Under the pieces are notes generated by a model, which was given only the letters and a program-made list of their open reading frames with translations, was not told the origin of the DNA and ran no database searches. A stretch of DNA of 64,000 nt from DASSUW01 sp963774155. Its GTDB lineage: Bacteria > Actinomycetota > Thermoleophilia > Solirubrobacterales > Solirubrobacteraceae. A program made the position numbers and the translations under genes. Positions within the stretch are counted from its first letter, which is position 1. The number at the start of each line of letters is the position of its first letter. Of this stretch, positions 18,529 through 26,308 are shown piece by piece. Location of the stretch: positions 310,001-374,000 of the forward strand of contig CAVZDW010000004.1 of the NCBI GenBank assembly GCA_963774155.1. Direction: 5' to 3'.

Positions 18529-19865
18529 TAGGCGATCGCCGGCGCCTCCGGCAGCCGTGCCAGCGCTGCCTCCATGTCGGACTCGGAGAACTCGGGATCC
18601 TCGAGGCTGCCGGACAGGTACGCGTCGTAGGCCGCGAGGTCGAAGTGGCCGTGCCCGCAGAGGCCGAAGAGGATCACGCCGGCCTCGCCGCGCTCGACCT
18701 CGTCGATGACCGCCCGGATCGCGTGGGCCGGCTCGGGCGCGGGGATGATCCCCTCGGTCCGCGCGAAGCGCACGGCGGCGTCGAACGTCTCGTTCTGCTT
18801 GTAGGCGCGCGCCTCGATCTTGCCGGCCTTGACGAGCCCGCAGAGCATCGGCGCGTCGCCGTGGTAGCGCAGGCCGCCGGCGTGCACGGGCGGCGGCACG
18901 AAGTCGTGGCCGAGCGTGTACATCGGCATCAGCGGCGTGAGCCCGGACGTGTCGCCGAAGTCGTAGTGGTAGACGCCGCGCGTGAGGGTCGGGCACGCGG
19001 CCGGCTCGGCGGCCAGGAAGCGCGCCTTCGAGCCCGCGCGGATCCACGGGAAGGCCATGCCGGCGAAGTTCGACCCGCCGCCGACGCAGCCGATGATCAC
19101 GTCGGGCTCGTCGCCGGCCAGCTGCATCTGCAGGATCGCCTCCTGCCCGATCACGGTCTGGTGCAGGAGCACGTGGTTGAGCACGGAGCCGAGCGCGTAG
19201 TTGGCGTCCGGATCCTGCGCGGCGACCTCGACCGCCTCGGAGATGGCGATGCCGAGCGAGCCCGTCGGGTGCTGGGCCTGGCCCTTGCCGGACTCCGTGC
19301 GGTCGGACGGCGAGCGGTGCACGGTCGCGCCCCACGTCTGCATCATCGAGCGCCGGTAGGGCTTCTGGTCGTAGCTCGAGCCGACCATGAAGACCTCGCA
19401 CTCGAGCCCGAAGAGGCTGCAGGCGAAGGCGAGGCTGGAGCCCCACTGGCCGGCGCCGGTCTCCGTCACGAGCTTCTTCATGCCGGCCTTGGCGTTCTCG
19501 TAGGCCTGCGGCACCGCGGTGTTGGGCTTGTGCGAACCGGCCGGAGAGACGCCCTCGTACTTGTAGTAGATGCGGGCGTTCGTGCCGAGGGCCCGCTCCA
19601 GCCGGCGGGCGCGGTAGAGCGGCGTCGGCCGCCACAGCCCGTACGCCTCGCGCACCTCGGCGGGGATCTCCACCTCGGGCTCCGGCGAGACCTCCTGCAT
19701 GATCAGCCCCATCGGGAAGATCGGCGTGAGGTCGTCGGGCCCGGCCGGCTGGCCGGTCCCGGGGTTGAGCGGCGGCAGCGGCTCGCCCGGCAGGTCCGGC
19801 AGCAGGTTGATCCAGTGGCTGGGGATCTGCTCCTCGCTGAGGAGGAACTTGGTCAGCTCGCTCAT
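18528..19865 (-). CDS. trpB2: TrpB2-type tryptophan synthase beta-like protein
   Basis: This 445-aa protein matches the TrpB2 (COG1350) branch, which is longer at the N-terminus than TrpB1. It has PIFPMGLIMQEVS, the PLP lysine K113 in AGSHKPNTA, the phosphate-binding loop CVGGGSNFAG, and the TrpB2 hallmark QTWGATVHRSPS. Known TrpB2 enzymes make tryptophan from indole and serine, often without TrpA, or from phosphoserine. No trpA or other trp genes are near, so indole salvage is a fair inference. The ATG has TAGGAT 7 nt upstream (leaderless). A PAS-GAF kinase gene is coupled downstream. Confidence 0.88.
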   Translation of the reverse strand: MSELTKFLLSEEQIPSHWINLLPDLPGEPLPPLNPGTGQPAGPDDLTPIFPMGLIMQEVSPEPEVEIPAEVREAYGLWRPTPLYRARRLERALGTNARIYYKYEGVSPAGSHKPNTAVPQAYENAKAGMKKLVTETGAGQWGSSLAFACSLFGLECEVFMVGSSYDQKPYRRSMMQTWGATVHRSPSDRTESGKGQAQHPTGSLGIAISEAVEVAAQDPDANYALGSVLNHVLLHQTVIGQEAILQMQLAGDEPDVIIGCVGGGSNFAGMAFPWIRAGSKARFLAAEPAACPTLTRGVYHYDFGDTSGLTPLMPMYTLGHDFVPPPVHAGGLRYHGDAPMLCGLVKAGKIEARAYKQNETFDAAVRFARTEGIIPAPEPAHAIRAVIDEVERGEAGVILFGLCGHGHFDLAAYDAYLSGSLEDPEFSESDMEAALARLPEAPAIA

Positions 19866-19872
19866 GCGCGCG

Positions 19873-19878
19873 ATCCTA
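19873..19878. promoter_or_regulatory. -10 box of leaderless trpB2, shared with divergent gene
   Basis: TAGGAT on the minus strand (19878-19873) lies 7 nt before the trpB2 ATG. The complementary strand gives GATCCT (19872-19877), 7 nt before the GTG at 19885, a weaker match. Only 19 bp separate the two start codons. Confidence 0.5.
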
Positions 19879-19884
19879 TGCGGT

Positions 19885-20283
19885 GTGGATGGTCGGCTCG
19901 TCCTCCTCGGCCTGGTCGTGGTGCTCGCGGTCTGGGCGGCGCGCGACCTGCAACCCGAGCGCTCGGCCGCCCAGGTGGCCCGCGACAGGGCGGCGATGGC
20001 GGTGCTCGTGGAAGTCGACCGGGTGCAGCAGTGCTACTTCGAGCGCCGCGAGCGGTACACCGACTCGATCATCTCCCTCCAGTTCGCGCGCGGGCGCTTC
20101 ATGCGGACCGCGTACGTGAACGGGCTCGACATCTCGCTCCGTCTCGTCGACGGAGGCTACGTGCAGCGGATCACCGGCGAGGGGGTCTCGCTGCGGCTCG
20201 AGCGCCAGGGTGACGACGTCGTCGTGTCGGGTGGCGACGAGCCGGAGCTCGTCAGCTGCGAGCCCGGGCGCGGGCGGCCTTGA
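19885..20283 (+). CDS. Membrane-anchored protein of unknown function
   Basis: This is a product of about 132 aa. Its N-terminal hydrophobic segment (LVLLGLVVVLAVWAA) is followed by a soluble domain with CYFERRERYTDSIISLQF, VNGLDISLRL and GEGVSLRLERQGDDVVVSG. The single helix followed by an alpha/beta domain recalls pilin-like or single-pass anchored proteins, but no motif settles it. I chose the GTG at 19885, and an ATG at 19864 is also in frame but overlaps the trpB2 start. The last 32 bp overlap the convergent typA gene. Confidence 0.55.
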   Translation: MDGRLVLLGLVVVLAVWAARDLQPERSAAQVARDRAAMAVLVEVDRVQQCYFERRERYTDSIISLQFARGRFMRTAYVNGLDISLRLVDGGYVQRITGEGVSLRLERQGDDVVVSGGDEPELVSCEPGRGRP

Positions 20284-22078
20284 CCCGCGTGATCTGGTCG
20301 AGGTCCACCTTGCGCAGCCGCACCGCGTGCGGGGTCACCTCGACCGCCTCGTCCTCGCGCACGAACTCCAGCGCCTGGTCGAGCGACAGCCGCTTCGGCG
20401 GCACGAGCCGCACCAGCACGTCGGACGTCGAGGAGCGCACGTTGGTGAGGTGCTTCTCCTTGCAGGCGTTCACGTCGAGGTCCTCGGAGCGGGCGTTCTC
20501 GCCGACGATCATGCCCTCGTAGCAGTCCTCGCCCGGCTCGACGAAGAGCACGCCGCGCTCCTGCAGGTTGAAGAGCGCGAAGCTGGCGATCTTGCCGTTG
20601 CGGTCGGCGACCAGCGAGCCGGTGGGGCGCAGGCGCATGTCGCCGGCCCACGGCTCCCAGCGGTCGAAGACGTGGTGGAGCAGGCCGGTGCCGCGCGTCT
20701 CGGTGAGGAACTCGGTGCGGAAGCCGATCAGCCCGCGGGCGGGGACGAGGTAGTCCATCCGCACCCAGCCCGTGCCGTGGTTGACCATCTGCTCCATCCG
20801 GCCCTTGCGCAGGGCGAGCAGCTGGGTGACGACGCCGACGTACTCCTCCGGCACGTCGATGGTCATCCGCTCGACCGGCTCGTGGACCTTGCCGTCGACC
20901 TCGCGGGTGACCACCTGCGGCTTGCCGACGGTGAGCTCGAAGCCCTCGCGGCGCATCAGCTCGACGAGGATGGCGAGCTGCAGCTCCCCGCGGCCCTGGA
21001 CCTCCCAGGTGTCCGGGCGCTCGGTCTCCAGCACGCGGATGGAGACGTTGCCGATCATCTCGGCGTCGAGCCGGTCCTTGATCTGGCGGGACGTGAGCTT
21101 GTCGCCCTCGCGGCCCGCCAGCGGCGACGTGTTCTGGCCCATGGTGACCGACAGCGACGGCTCGTCGACGGTGATCACCGGGAGCGGGCGCGGGTCCTCG
21201 AGGTCGGCGAGCGTCTCGCCGATCGTCACGTCCGCCATGCCGGCGACGGCGATGATCTCGCCCGGGCCGGCCTCCTGCGCCTCGACGCGGTCGAGCGCCT
21301 CGGTGATGTAGAGCTCGGCGACCTTGGCGCTCGTCACGCTGCCGTCGGCGCGGCACCAGGCGACGTTCTCGCCGCGCCTGATCGTGCCGTTGCGGACGCG
21401 GCAGACGGCGAGCCGGCCGAGGTACGGGCTCGCGTCCAGGTTCGTCACGTGGGCCTGCAGCGGGTGCTCCGGGTCGTACTCGGGGGCGGGCACGTGCTCG
21501 ACCAGGAGATCCATCAACGGCGTGAGGTCGGTGCCCTCCTCGCCTTCGGTGAGCGCGGCCCAGCCGGCCCTGGCGTTGGTGTAGACGATCGGGAACTCGA
21601 TCTGATCCTCGCGCGCGTCGAGATCGATGAACAGCTCGTAGACCTCGTCCACGACGTCGGCGATGCGCGCGTCCGGCCGGTCGACCTTGTTGACGACGAG
21701 GATCACCGGAAGGCGGCCCTCCAGCGCCTTGCGCAGCACGAAGCGCGTCTGGGGGAGCGGGCCCTCGGAGGCGTCCACGAGCAGCAGCACGCCGTCGACC
21801 ATCGTGAGGCCGCGCTCGACCTCGCCGCCGAAGTCCGCGTGGCCGGGCGTGTCGACGATGTTGAGCTTCACGTCGCCGTACTGGACCGCGGTGTTCTTGG
21901 CGAGGATCGTGATGCCCTTCTCGCGCTCGAGGTCCATCGAGTCCATCACGCGCTCGTTGACGTCCTGGTTGGCGCGGAAGGCGCCGGACTGCCAGAGCAT
22001 GGCGTCGACCAGCGTCGTCTTCCCGTGGTCGACGTGCGCGATGATCGCGACATTGCGGAGGTCCTGGCGGCGCTGCAT
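20252..22078 (-). CDS. typA: Ribosome-associated GTPase TypA/BipA
   Basis: This 608-aa translational GTPase has G1 AHVDHGKTTLVDAML, G3 DTPGHADFGGEVERGL, G4 VVNKVDRPDAR and G5 region YTNARAGWA, followed by EF-G-like domains II-V (RGLIGFRTEFLT, TRGTGLLHHVFDRWEPW) and the TypA-specific C-terminal domain (TSDVLVRLVPPKRLSLDQAL). The length is typical. TypA acts in 50S assembly and stress adaptation. The promoter is probably in the AT-richer 22079-22200 stretch, where TTAGGT lies 9 nt before the ATG. Confidence 0.97.
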   Translation of the reverse strand: MQRRQDLRNVAIIAHVDHGKTTLVDAMLWQSGAFRANQDVNERVMDSMDLEREKGITILAKNTAVQYGDVKLNIVDTPGHADFGGEVERGLTMVDGVLLLVDASEGPLPQTRFVLRKALEGRLPVILVVNKVDRPDARIADVVDEVYELFIDLDAREDQIEFPIVYTNARAGWAALTEGEEGTDLTPLMDLLVEHVPAPEYDPEHPLQAHVTNLDASPYLGRLAVCRVRNGTIRRGENVAWCRADGSVTSAKVAELYITEALDRVEAQEAGPGEIIAVAGMADVTIGETLADLEDPRPLPVITVDEPSLSVTMGQNTSPLAGREGDKLTSRQIKDRLDAEMIGNVSIRVLETERPDTWEVQGRGELQLAILVELMRREGFELTVGKPQVVTREVDGKVHEPVERMTIDVPEEYVGVVTQLLALRKGRMEQMVNHGTGWVRMDYLVPARGLIGFRTEFLTETRGTGLLHHVFDRWEPWAGDMRLRPTGSLVADRNGKIASFALFNLQERGVLFVEPGEDCYEGMIVGENARSEDLDVNACKEKHLTNVRSSTSDVLVRLVPPKRLSLDQALEFVREDEAVEVTPHAVRLRKVDLDQITRVKAARARARS

Positions 22079-22206
22079 GGCCGAAATACCTAAGCAGGTC
22101 GCCGGAAAGTCACATCGTCTTGACGAGCCGTGCCTACCTTCCTCCGGGTCTCAGTCACTACTAGGCAGGAGTAGGAGTCATCGCCTCGCCGGTCGGCCTC
22201 CAGCAC

Positions 22207-22377
22207 GTGGTCGCGACGGCCGGCCGCTTCGGCGCAACGCTGCGGGTGCAGCTCCTGCGGGCCGTCCTCGACCGCGACTGGGGCCGCGTCATCCGGCTCG
22301 CCGAGCGCAACGAGGCCGAGATCGGACGCCGCACGGCGCGCCTGATCGCTCGCGACGCCGCCGCGCTCTACCGCTGA
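22207..22377 (+). CDS. Possible small protein, 56 aa
   Basis: From a GTG at 22207 the frame reads MVATAGRFGATLRVQLLRAV, DRDWGRVIRLAERNEAEIGR and RTARLIARDAAALYR, an amphipathic, Arg-rich helical protein. No family is recognised. The open frame extends up to a stop near 22165, preceded by GGAGTAGGAGT, which would be a fine ribosome site but for the lack of an ATG/GTG after it. The gap between typA and the FadR-type regulator is otherwise unexplained. Support is weak. Confidence 0.3.
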   Translation: MVATAGRFGATLRVQLLRAVLDRDWGRVIRLAERNEAEIGRRTARLIARDAAALYR

Positions 22378-22388
22378 ACGATCCACCG

Positions 22389-22430
22389 CCTCTCGCCGGC
22401 TTGACACGTCTCGCCGGCGAGAGGTACGGT
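22389..22430 (+). promoter_or_regulatory. Promoter with overlapping 12-bp inverted repeat before the FadR-type gene
   Basis: CCTCTCGCCGGC (22389-22400) and its exact complement GCCGGCGAGAGG (22413-22424) flank TTGACACGTCTC. TTGACA (22401-22406) is a perfect -35 box. TACGGT (22425-22430) follows 18 bp later as the -10 box, and the GTG start is 6 nt beyond. The repeat arms bracket the -35 box, so a bound dimer would block the promoter. Autoregulation by the FadR-type protein is the likely role. Confidence 0.65.
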
Positions 22431-22436
22431 GGACGG

Positions 22437-23144
22437 GTGGTCGGACCACCCGCGTTCGGCACCGTCACGAGGGAGGCGGTGCCGCAGCAGATCGTGTCGC
22501 GCCTGCTGGACCTCATCCAGCAGCGCCATCTCGGCCCGGGCGACCGCCTGCCGGCCGAGCGCGAGCTGGCGGCGTCGATGGGCGTCAGCCGGTCGTCGCT
22601 GCGCGAGGCGCTGCGCGCGCTTACCGTCCTGGGCGTGACCGAGATGCGCCACGGCACCGGCACCTACGTGTCGTCCCTGGAGCCGGAGCTGCTCGTGCGG
22701 CCGCTGAGCTTCGTGCTCTCGCTGTCCGAGCACGCGTCGGACCAGCTGTTCGAGGCGCGGCGCGTGATCGAGCCGGCGATGGCGGCGCTCGCCGCCGAGC
22801 GGGTCGACGACGAGACGCTCGAGCGGCTCGACGGCTGCGTGACGCGCGCCCGCGCGGCGATCGGTGACGCCGAGGCGTTCATGGCGACCGACCTCGAGCT
22901 CCACGACGCGATCCGGGTGGCCGCCGACAACGCCATCCTCGGGCGCTTCATGGAGTCGACCGCCGCGCTCGGGGTCGCCAGCCGCCGCCGCACCGGCTCC
23001 CGCCGCGCCGTGCAGGAGCAGACCGTCAAGGACCACCGGGCGATCGTCAAGGCGCTGCGCGCGCACGAGCCCGAGGCCGCCGCCAAGGCGATGCTGCGGC
23101 ATCTGCACAACGTCGAGCGCAACGCGCGCAAGGAGGAGATGTGA
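22437..23144 (+). CDS. FadR-subfamily GntR transcriptional regulator
   Basis: This 235-aa regulator has an N-terminal winged helix (AVPQQIVSRLLDLIQQRHLG, LPAERELAASMGVSRSSLRE, GTGTYVS) and a C-terminal all-helical FCD ligand domain with the metal-binding D/H pattern (DLELHDAI, KDHRAIVKAL, MLRHL). The GTG at 22437 fits a leaderless transcript. The stop overlaps the next gene's GTG by 4 nt, so it is the first gene of the hydroxylase operon and probably represses that operon until the pathway substrate or an intermediate binds. Confidence 0.9.
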   Translation: MVGPPAFGTVTREAVPQQIVSRLLDLIQQRHLGPGDRLPAERELAASMGVSRSSLREALRALTVLGVTEMRHGTGTYVSSLEPELLVRPLSFVLSLSEHASDQLFEARRVIEPAMAALAAERVDDETLERLDGCVTRARAAIGDAEAFMATDLELHDAIRVAADNAILGRFMESTAALGVASRRRTGSRRAVQEQTVKDHRAIVKALRAHEPEAAAKAMLRHLHNVERNARKEEM

Positions 23145-23821
23145 CGCGGATCGTCGACCTGACGCTGAAGATCGGCGAGGACACGCTGAGCCCGCCGTCC
23201 GTGAACAAGCGGCTCGAGCTCACGACGCATCACCGGGGCCCGGGCTTCTGGCAGGCCAGCGAGGTGAACATGCTCCTGCACACCGGCTCGCACGTCGACT
23301 TCGGGCGCCACTGCGCCGAGGACGGCGAGACCGCGGCCGACGTCTCGCTGGACCGCACGTGCGGGCAGGCGATCGTCATCGACCTCACGTTCCTGGGCGA
23401 GGACGAGCCGATCACCGTGGCGCTGCTCGAGGAGCACGCCCCGCCGATCGAGGACGGCGACGTCGCGCTCTGCCGGACGGACTGGACCGAGAAGTTCTGG
23501 GGCCAGTTCCCCGACTACTACATGCGCTCGCCCTACTGCGAGCCGGAGGCGGCGGGCTGGCTCGTCGACCAGGGCGCCAAGGTGGTCGGCTTCGACTGCT
23601 TCAGCGAGCGGTCGGCCCGGCGCCCCGACTTCACGTCCGAGGACTTCGTCGTGCACAAGGCGATCCTCGACCGCGGGGCGATCCTCATCCAGCAGCTGAC
23701 CGGTCTGTCGCAGCTGCCGGTGGGCGTCCGCGTGCCGTTCTTCGCAGGCTTCGTCCCGATCCGGGGGGCGGAGGGGTCTCCCGGGCGAATGTTCGCCCTG
23801 ATCGAGGAGGAGGAGAGGTGA
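23141..23821 (+). CDS. Cyclase-family metal-dependent hydrolase
   Basis: This 226-aa protein belongs to the cyclase superfamily (kynurenine formamidase, isatin hydrolase). The metal-binding motif HTGSHVD sits near residue 47, with a downstream His in the FGRH segment. RIVDLTLKIGEDTLSP and VVGFDCFSE are typical. Family members hydrolyse amides, lactams or related bonds using Mn or Zn. In this operon it probably opens or deacylates the product of the molybdenum hydroxylase. The GTG start and TGA stop both overlap neighbours by 4 nt. Confidence 0.82.
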   Translation: MTRIVDLTLKIGEDTLSPPSVNKRLELTTHHRGPGFWQASEVNMLLHTGSHVDFGRHCAEDGETAADVSLDRTCGQAIVIDLTFLGEDEPITVALLEEHAPPIEDGDVALCRTDWTEKFWGQFPDYYMRSPYCEPEAAGWLVDQGAKVVGFDCFSERSARRPDFTSEDFVVHKAILDRGAILIQQLTGLSQLPVGVRVPFFAGFVPIRGAEGSPGRMFALIEEEER

Positions 23822-24565
23822 TCACCGAGTATCTGCTCCCGGACTCCGCCGAGCAGGCGGTCGCGGAGCTGGCGGGTGGCGCGGCGGTCCTGGGGGGCGG
23901 CACGGCGGTCATGCCCGCCGTCCACGCCGGTTCGCTGGGCGCCACGCGGGTCGTGGGACTCGCGCGCGCGGGGCTCGACACGGTGGAGCGATCGGCGGGC
24001 CGCACCACGCTCGGCGCGATGGTCTCGCTGTCCGCCGTCGCGCGGCTCGGACGGCGTCCCGGCGCTGTCCGCCGCCGCGGGCGCGGTCGGAGGCCCGGCG
24101 CTGCGCAACATGGCCACGGTCGGCGGCAACCTGCTGATGAGCGCACCGTACGGCGACGTGGGGGTCGCGCTGCTGGCGCTGGACGCCGAGGTCCGGCTCA
24201 GCGGGCGCACGGTGCCGATCGAGTCGTTCTGGGAGTCGTTCGACCCGGGCTCGGAGATCGTGCTCGCGGTCGCGTTCGAGGACGATCCCTCGAGCGTGTT
24301 CGTGCGCTGGGCGCGGCGGGCGGCGAACTCGCCGGCCGTGGTCAGCGTGGCCGTCTCGCGCGGCCGTGTGGCTTTGGGTGGGGTAGCTCCGCACCCGGTG
24401 CGCTCACCGGGTGCGGAGGCGTCTTTCGGCGATCCGGAGGCCGCGGGCGCCGCTGCGTTCGAGGAGGTCGATCCGCCGACCGACTCGGTGTCCAGCGGCT
24501 GGTACCGCAAGCGGATGACGAGGCTGTTCGTGCGGCGAGCGCTGGAGGCGAGCCATGGCGTCTGA
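23818..24565 (+). pseudogene. FAD-binding (medium) subunit of molybdenum hydroxylase, frame broken by one extra base
   Basis: The GTG at 23818 overlaps the cyclase stop. The first part reads TEYLLPDSAEQAVAELAGGA and VLGGGTAVMPAVHAG, the FAD-binding start of CoxM/XdhB-type subunits. Near 24049 the frame shifts after SAVARL. The following frame carries PALSAAAGAVGGPALRNMAT with VGGNLLMSAPYGDV, the second FAD motif (TVGGN), and then the C-terminal domain. One base removed restores about 248 aa, slightly short of the usual 280-290. The 3' end overlaps the Fe-S subunit gene by 11 nt. Both FAD motifs are intact. Confidence 0.82.
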
Positions 24566-25010
24566 GGTCTTCGAGTTCGAGCTCAACGGGCGGACGACCG
24601 AGGTGATGGCGCGCCCGCTCGTGACCTTGAACCATGTGCTGCGCGAGCAGCTCGGGCTGAAGGCGGCGAAGGCCGGCTGCCGGCAGGGCGGCTGCGGGAG
24701 CTGCACCGTGATGGTCGACGGCGAGCCGGTGCTCTCGTGCCTGCTCCCGGTGGCCAACGTCGCGGGCCGGAGCGTCGACACGGTCGAGGGCTGGGCGGGA
24801 GCCGACCCGCTGCAGAAGGCGTTCCACGAGCGCTTCGCCGTGCAGTGCGGCTTCTGCGCCCCGGGGATGCTGATGAGCGCGCGCGCCCTGCTCGAGCGCA
24901 ACCCGTCGCCGTCGCGCGAGGAGATCGCCGAGGCGATCGCCGGGAACGTCTGCCGCTGCACGGGCTACGACTCGATCATCGACGCGATCGCGGAGGTGAC
25001 TCCCTCGTGA
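24555..25010 (+). CDS. [2Fe-2S] (small) subunit of molybdenum hydroxylase
   Basis: This 151-aa protein has the two cluster motifs of CoxS/XdhC-type subunits: a plant-ferredoxin set CRQGGCGSCTVMVDG with a later Cys in SCLLP, and the C-terminal set QCGFCAPGML and NVCRCTGYDSI. The length is typical. It relays electrons from the molybdenum centre to FAD. The ATG lies inside the end of the FAD-subunit gene and the stop overlaps the next GTG by 4 nt, so translation is coupled throughout. Confidence 0.93.
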   Translation: MASEVFEFELNGRTTEVMARPLVTLNHVLREQLGLKAAKAGCRQGGCGSCTVMVDGEPVLSCLLPVANVAGRSVDTVEGWAGADPLQKAFHERFAVQCGFCAPGMLMSARALLERNPSPSREEIAEAIAGNVCRCTGYDSIIDAIAEVTPS

Positions 25011-26308
25011 GCGCGACCAGCCAGCAGCCGTTCCACGTCATCGGCCGGTCGACCGAGCGGCGCGACGGCCTCGGCCACGTGACCGGGACGACCGAGTACG
25101 TCGACGACGTCCGCTACCCCGGGATGCTCCATCTCAAGATGGTCCGCAACCCGCTCGTGCACGCGCGGATCAACGGGATCGACTTCAGCGAGGCCGAGAA
25201 GGTCCCCGGCTTCGTGTGCGCGCTGACCGCCGCCGACGTGCCGAAGAACGTCTACACGATCCTCTGCCTGATCGGGGTCGAGCCGGACGAGGAGCAGGTC
25301 CTCGCCGCCGAGCGGGCGCGGTACCGCGGCGAGCAGATCGCGGCGATCGTCGCCGAGAGCGAGGAGGCCGCGCTGGAGGCGGTGTCCCGCGTCCGGCTCG
25401 ATCTCGAGGAGCTGCCCGCGGTGTTCGACGTCGAGGAGGCGCTCAAGCCCGGCGCCCCGCGCGTCACGCACTGGGACACGAACCACTTCTGGTACGAGGG
25501 ACACCACTGCCGGCGGGTCCGCTACGGCGACGTCGCGGCGGGTCGCGACTCGGCCGATCACGTCATCGAGGGCACGTACCAGAACAGCCCGACCGAGCAC
25601 GCGCCGACCGAGACCACCGGGTGCATCGCCAAGCCCGAGGCCGACGGGCGGATCACCGTCCACACCAACACCCAGGCGCTCTACTTCTCGCTCGACAACA
25701 CGGCGATCATCCTGCAGATCGAGCCGTCGCGGCTGCACTTCATCGGCGGCACCGTGGGCGGCGGGTTCGGCGGCAAGGTGGACGTGATCACCGAGCCGAT
25801 CGCCTGCCTCGCGGCGCTGAAGACCGGTCGGCCGGTGCGCTACGTCTACTCGCGCGAGGAGGAGATGCGGGTCTCCTCGACGCGGTCGGCGAACCGCATC
25901 CACATCGTCGACGGCGTGATGAACGACGGCCGGATCGTCTCCCGCGAGGTGACGACGTGGCACGACGCCGGCGCGTACTCCCGGCACAGCCCGTACGGCG
26001 CGACCAAGCACGCGGCCAACGTGTGCGGGCCGTACACGATCCCCAACGTCTCGATCGACGTGCACTGCGTGTACACGAACCGCCAGCCGGCCAGCGCGTT
26101 CCGCGGCTTCGGCGTGACCGAGGCCTCGTTCGCGACCGAGATGCAGATGGATCGCATCGCGCGGGCGTTGTCGCTCGATCCGTGGCAGCTGCGGTTGTTG
26201 AACGCGTACCGCGACGGCGACATCCGGCCGCACCGGAAGGTCGTCGAGGACGCGACGCTGGTGGAGACGATCCGGGCCGCGGCCGAGCTCGTGGGGCACG
26301 AGCTATGA
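25007..26308 (+). CDS. Molybdopterin-binding large subunit, N-terminal half (separate polypeptide)
   Basis: This 433-aa protein matches the first half of XDH/CoxL-family large subunits: RRDGLGHVTGTTEYVDDV, the molybdopterin-contacting GGTVGGGFGGK, and ASAFRGFGVTEASFATE. It ends at ELVGHEL, about where a usual 770-aa subunit continues into its second half. The TGA overlaps an ATG that starts the second half (ATGA, 26305-26308). A comparable split is established for Eubacterium barkeri nicotinate dehydrogenase, whose large subunit is two proteins (NdhL, NdhM). Unlike the frameshifts elsewhere in the window, joining these frames would need an added rather than a removed base, so I treat the split as real. 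Confidence 0.85.
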   Translation: MSATSQQPFHVIGRSTERRDGLGHVTGTTEYVDDVRYPGMLHLKMVRNPLVHARINGIDFSEAEKVPGFVCALTAADVPKNVYTILCLIGVEPDEEQVLAAERARYRGEQIAAIVAESEEAALEAVSRVRLDLEELPAVFDVEEALKPGAPRVTHWDTNHFWYEGHHCRRVRYGDVAAGRDSADHVIEGTYQNSPTEHAPTETTGCIAKPEADGRITVHTNTQALYFSLDNTAIILQIEPSRLHFIGGTVGGGFGGKVDVITEPIACLAALKTGRPVRYVYSREEEMRVSSTRSANRIHIVDGVMNDGRIVSREVTTWHDAGAYSRHSPYGATKHAANVCGPYTIPNVSIDVHCVYTNRQPASAFRGFGVTEASFATEMQMDRIARALSLDPWQLRLLNAYRDGDIRPHRKVVEDATLVETIRAAAELVGHEL

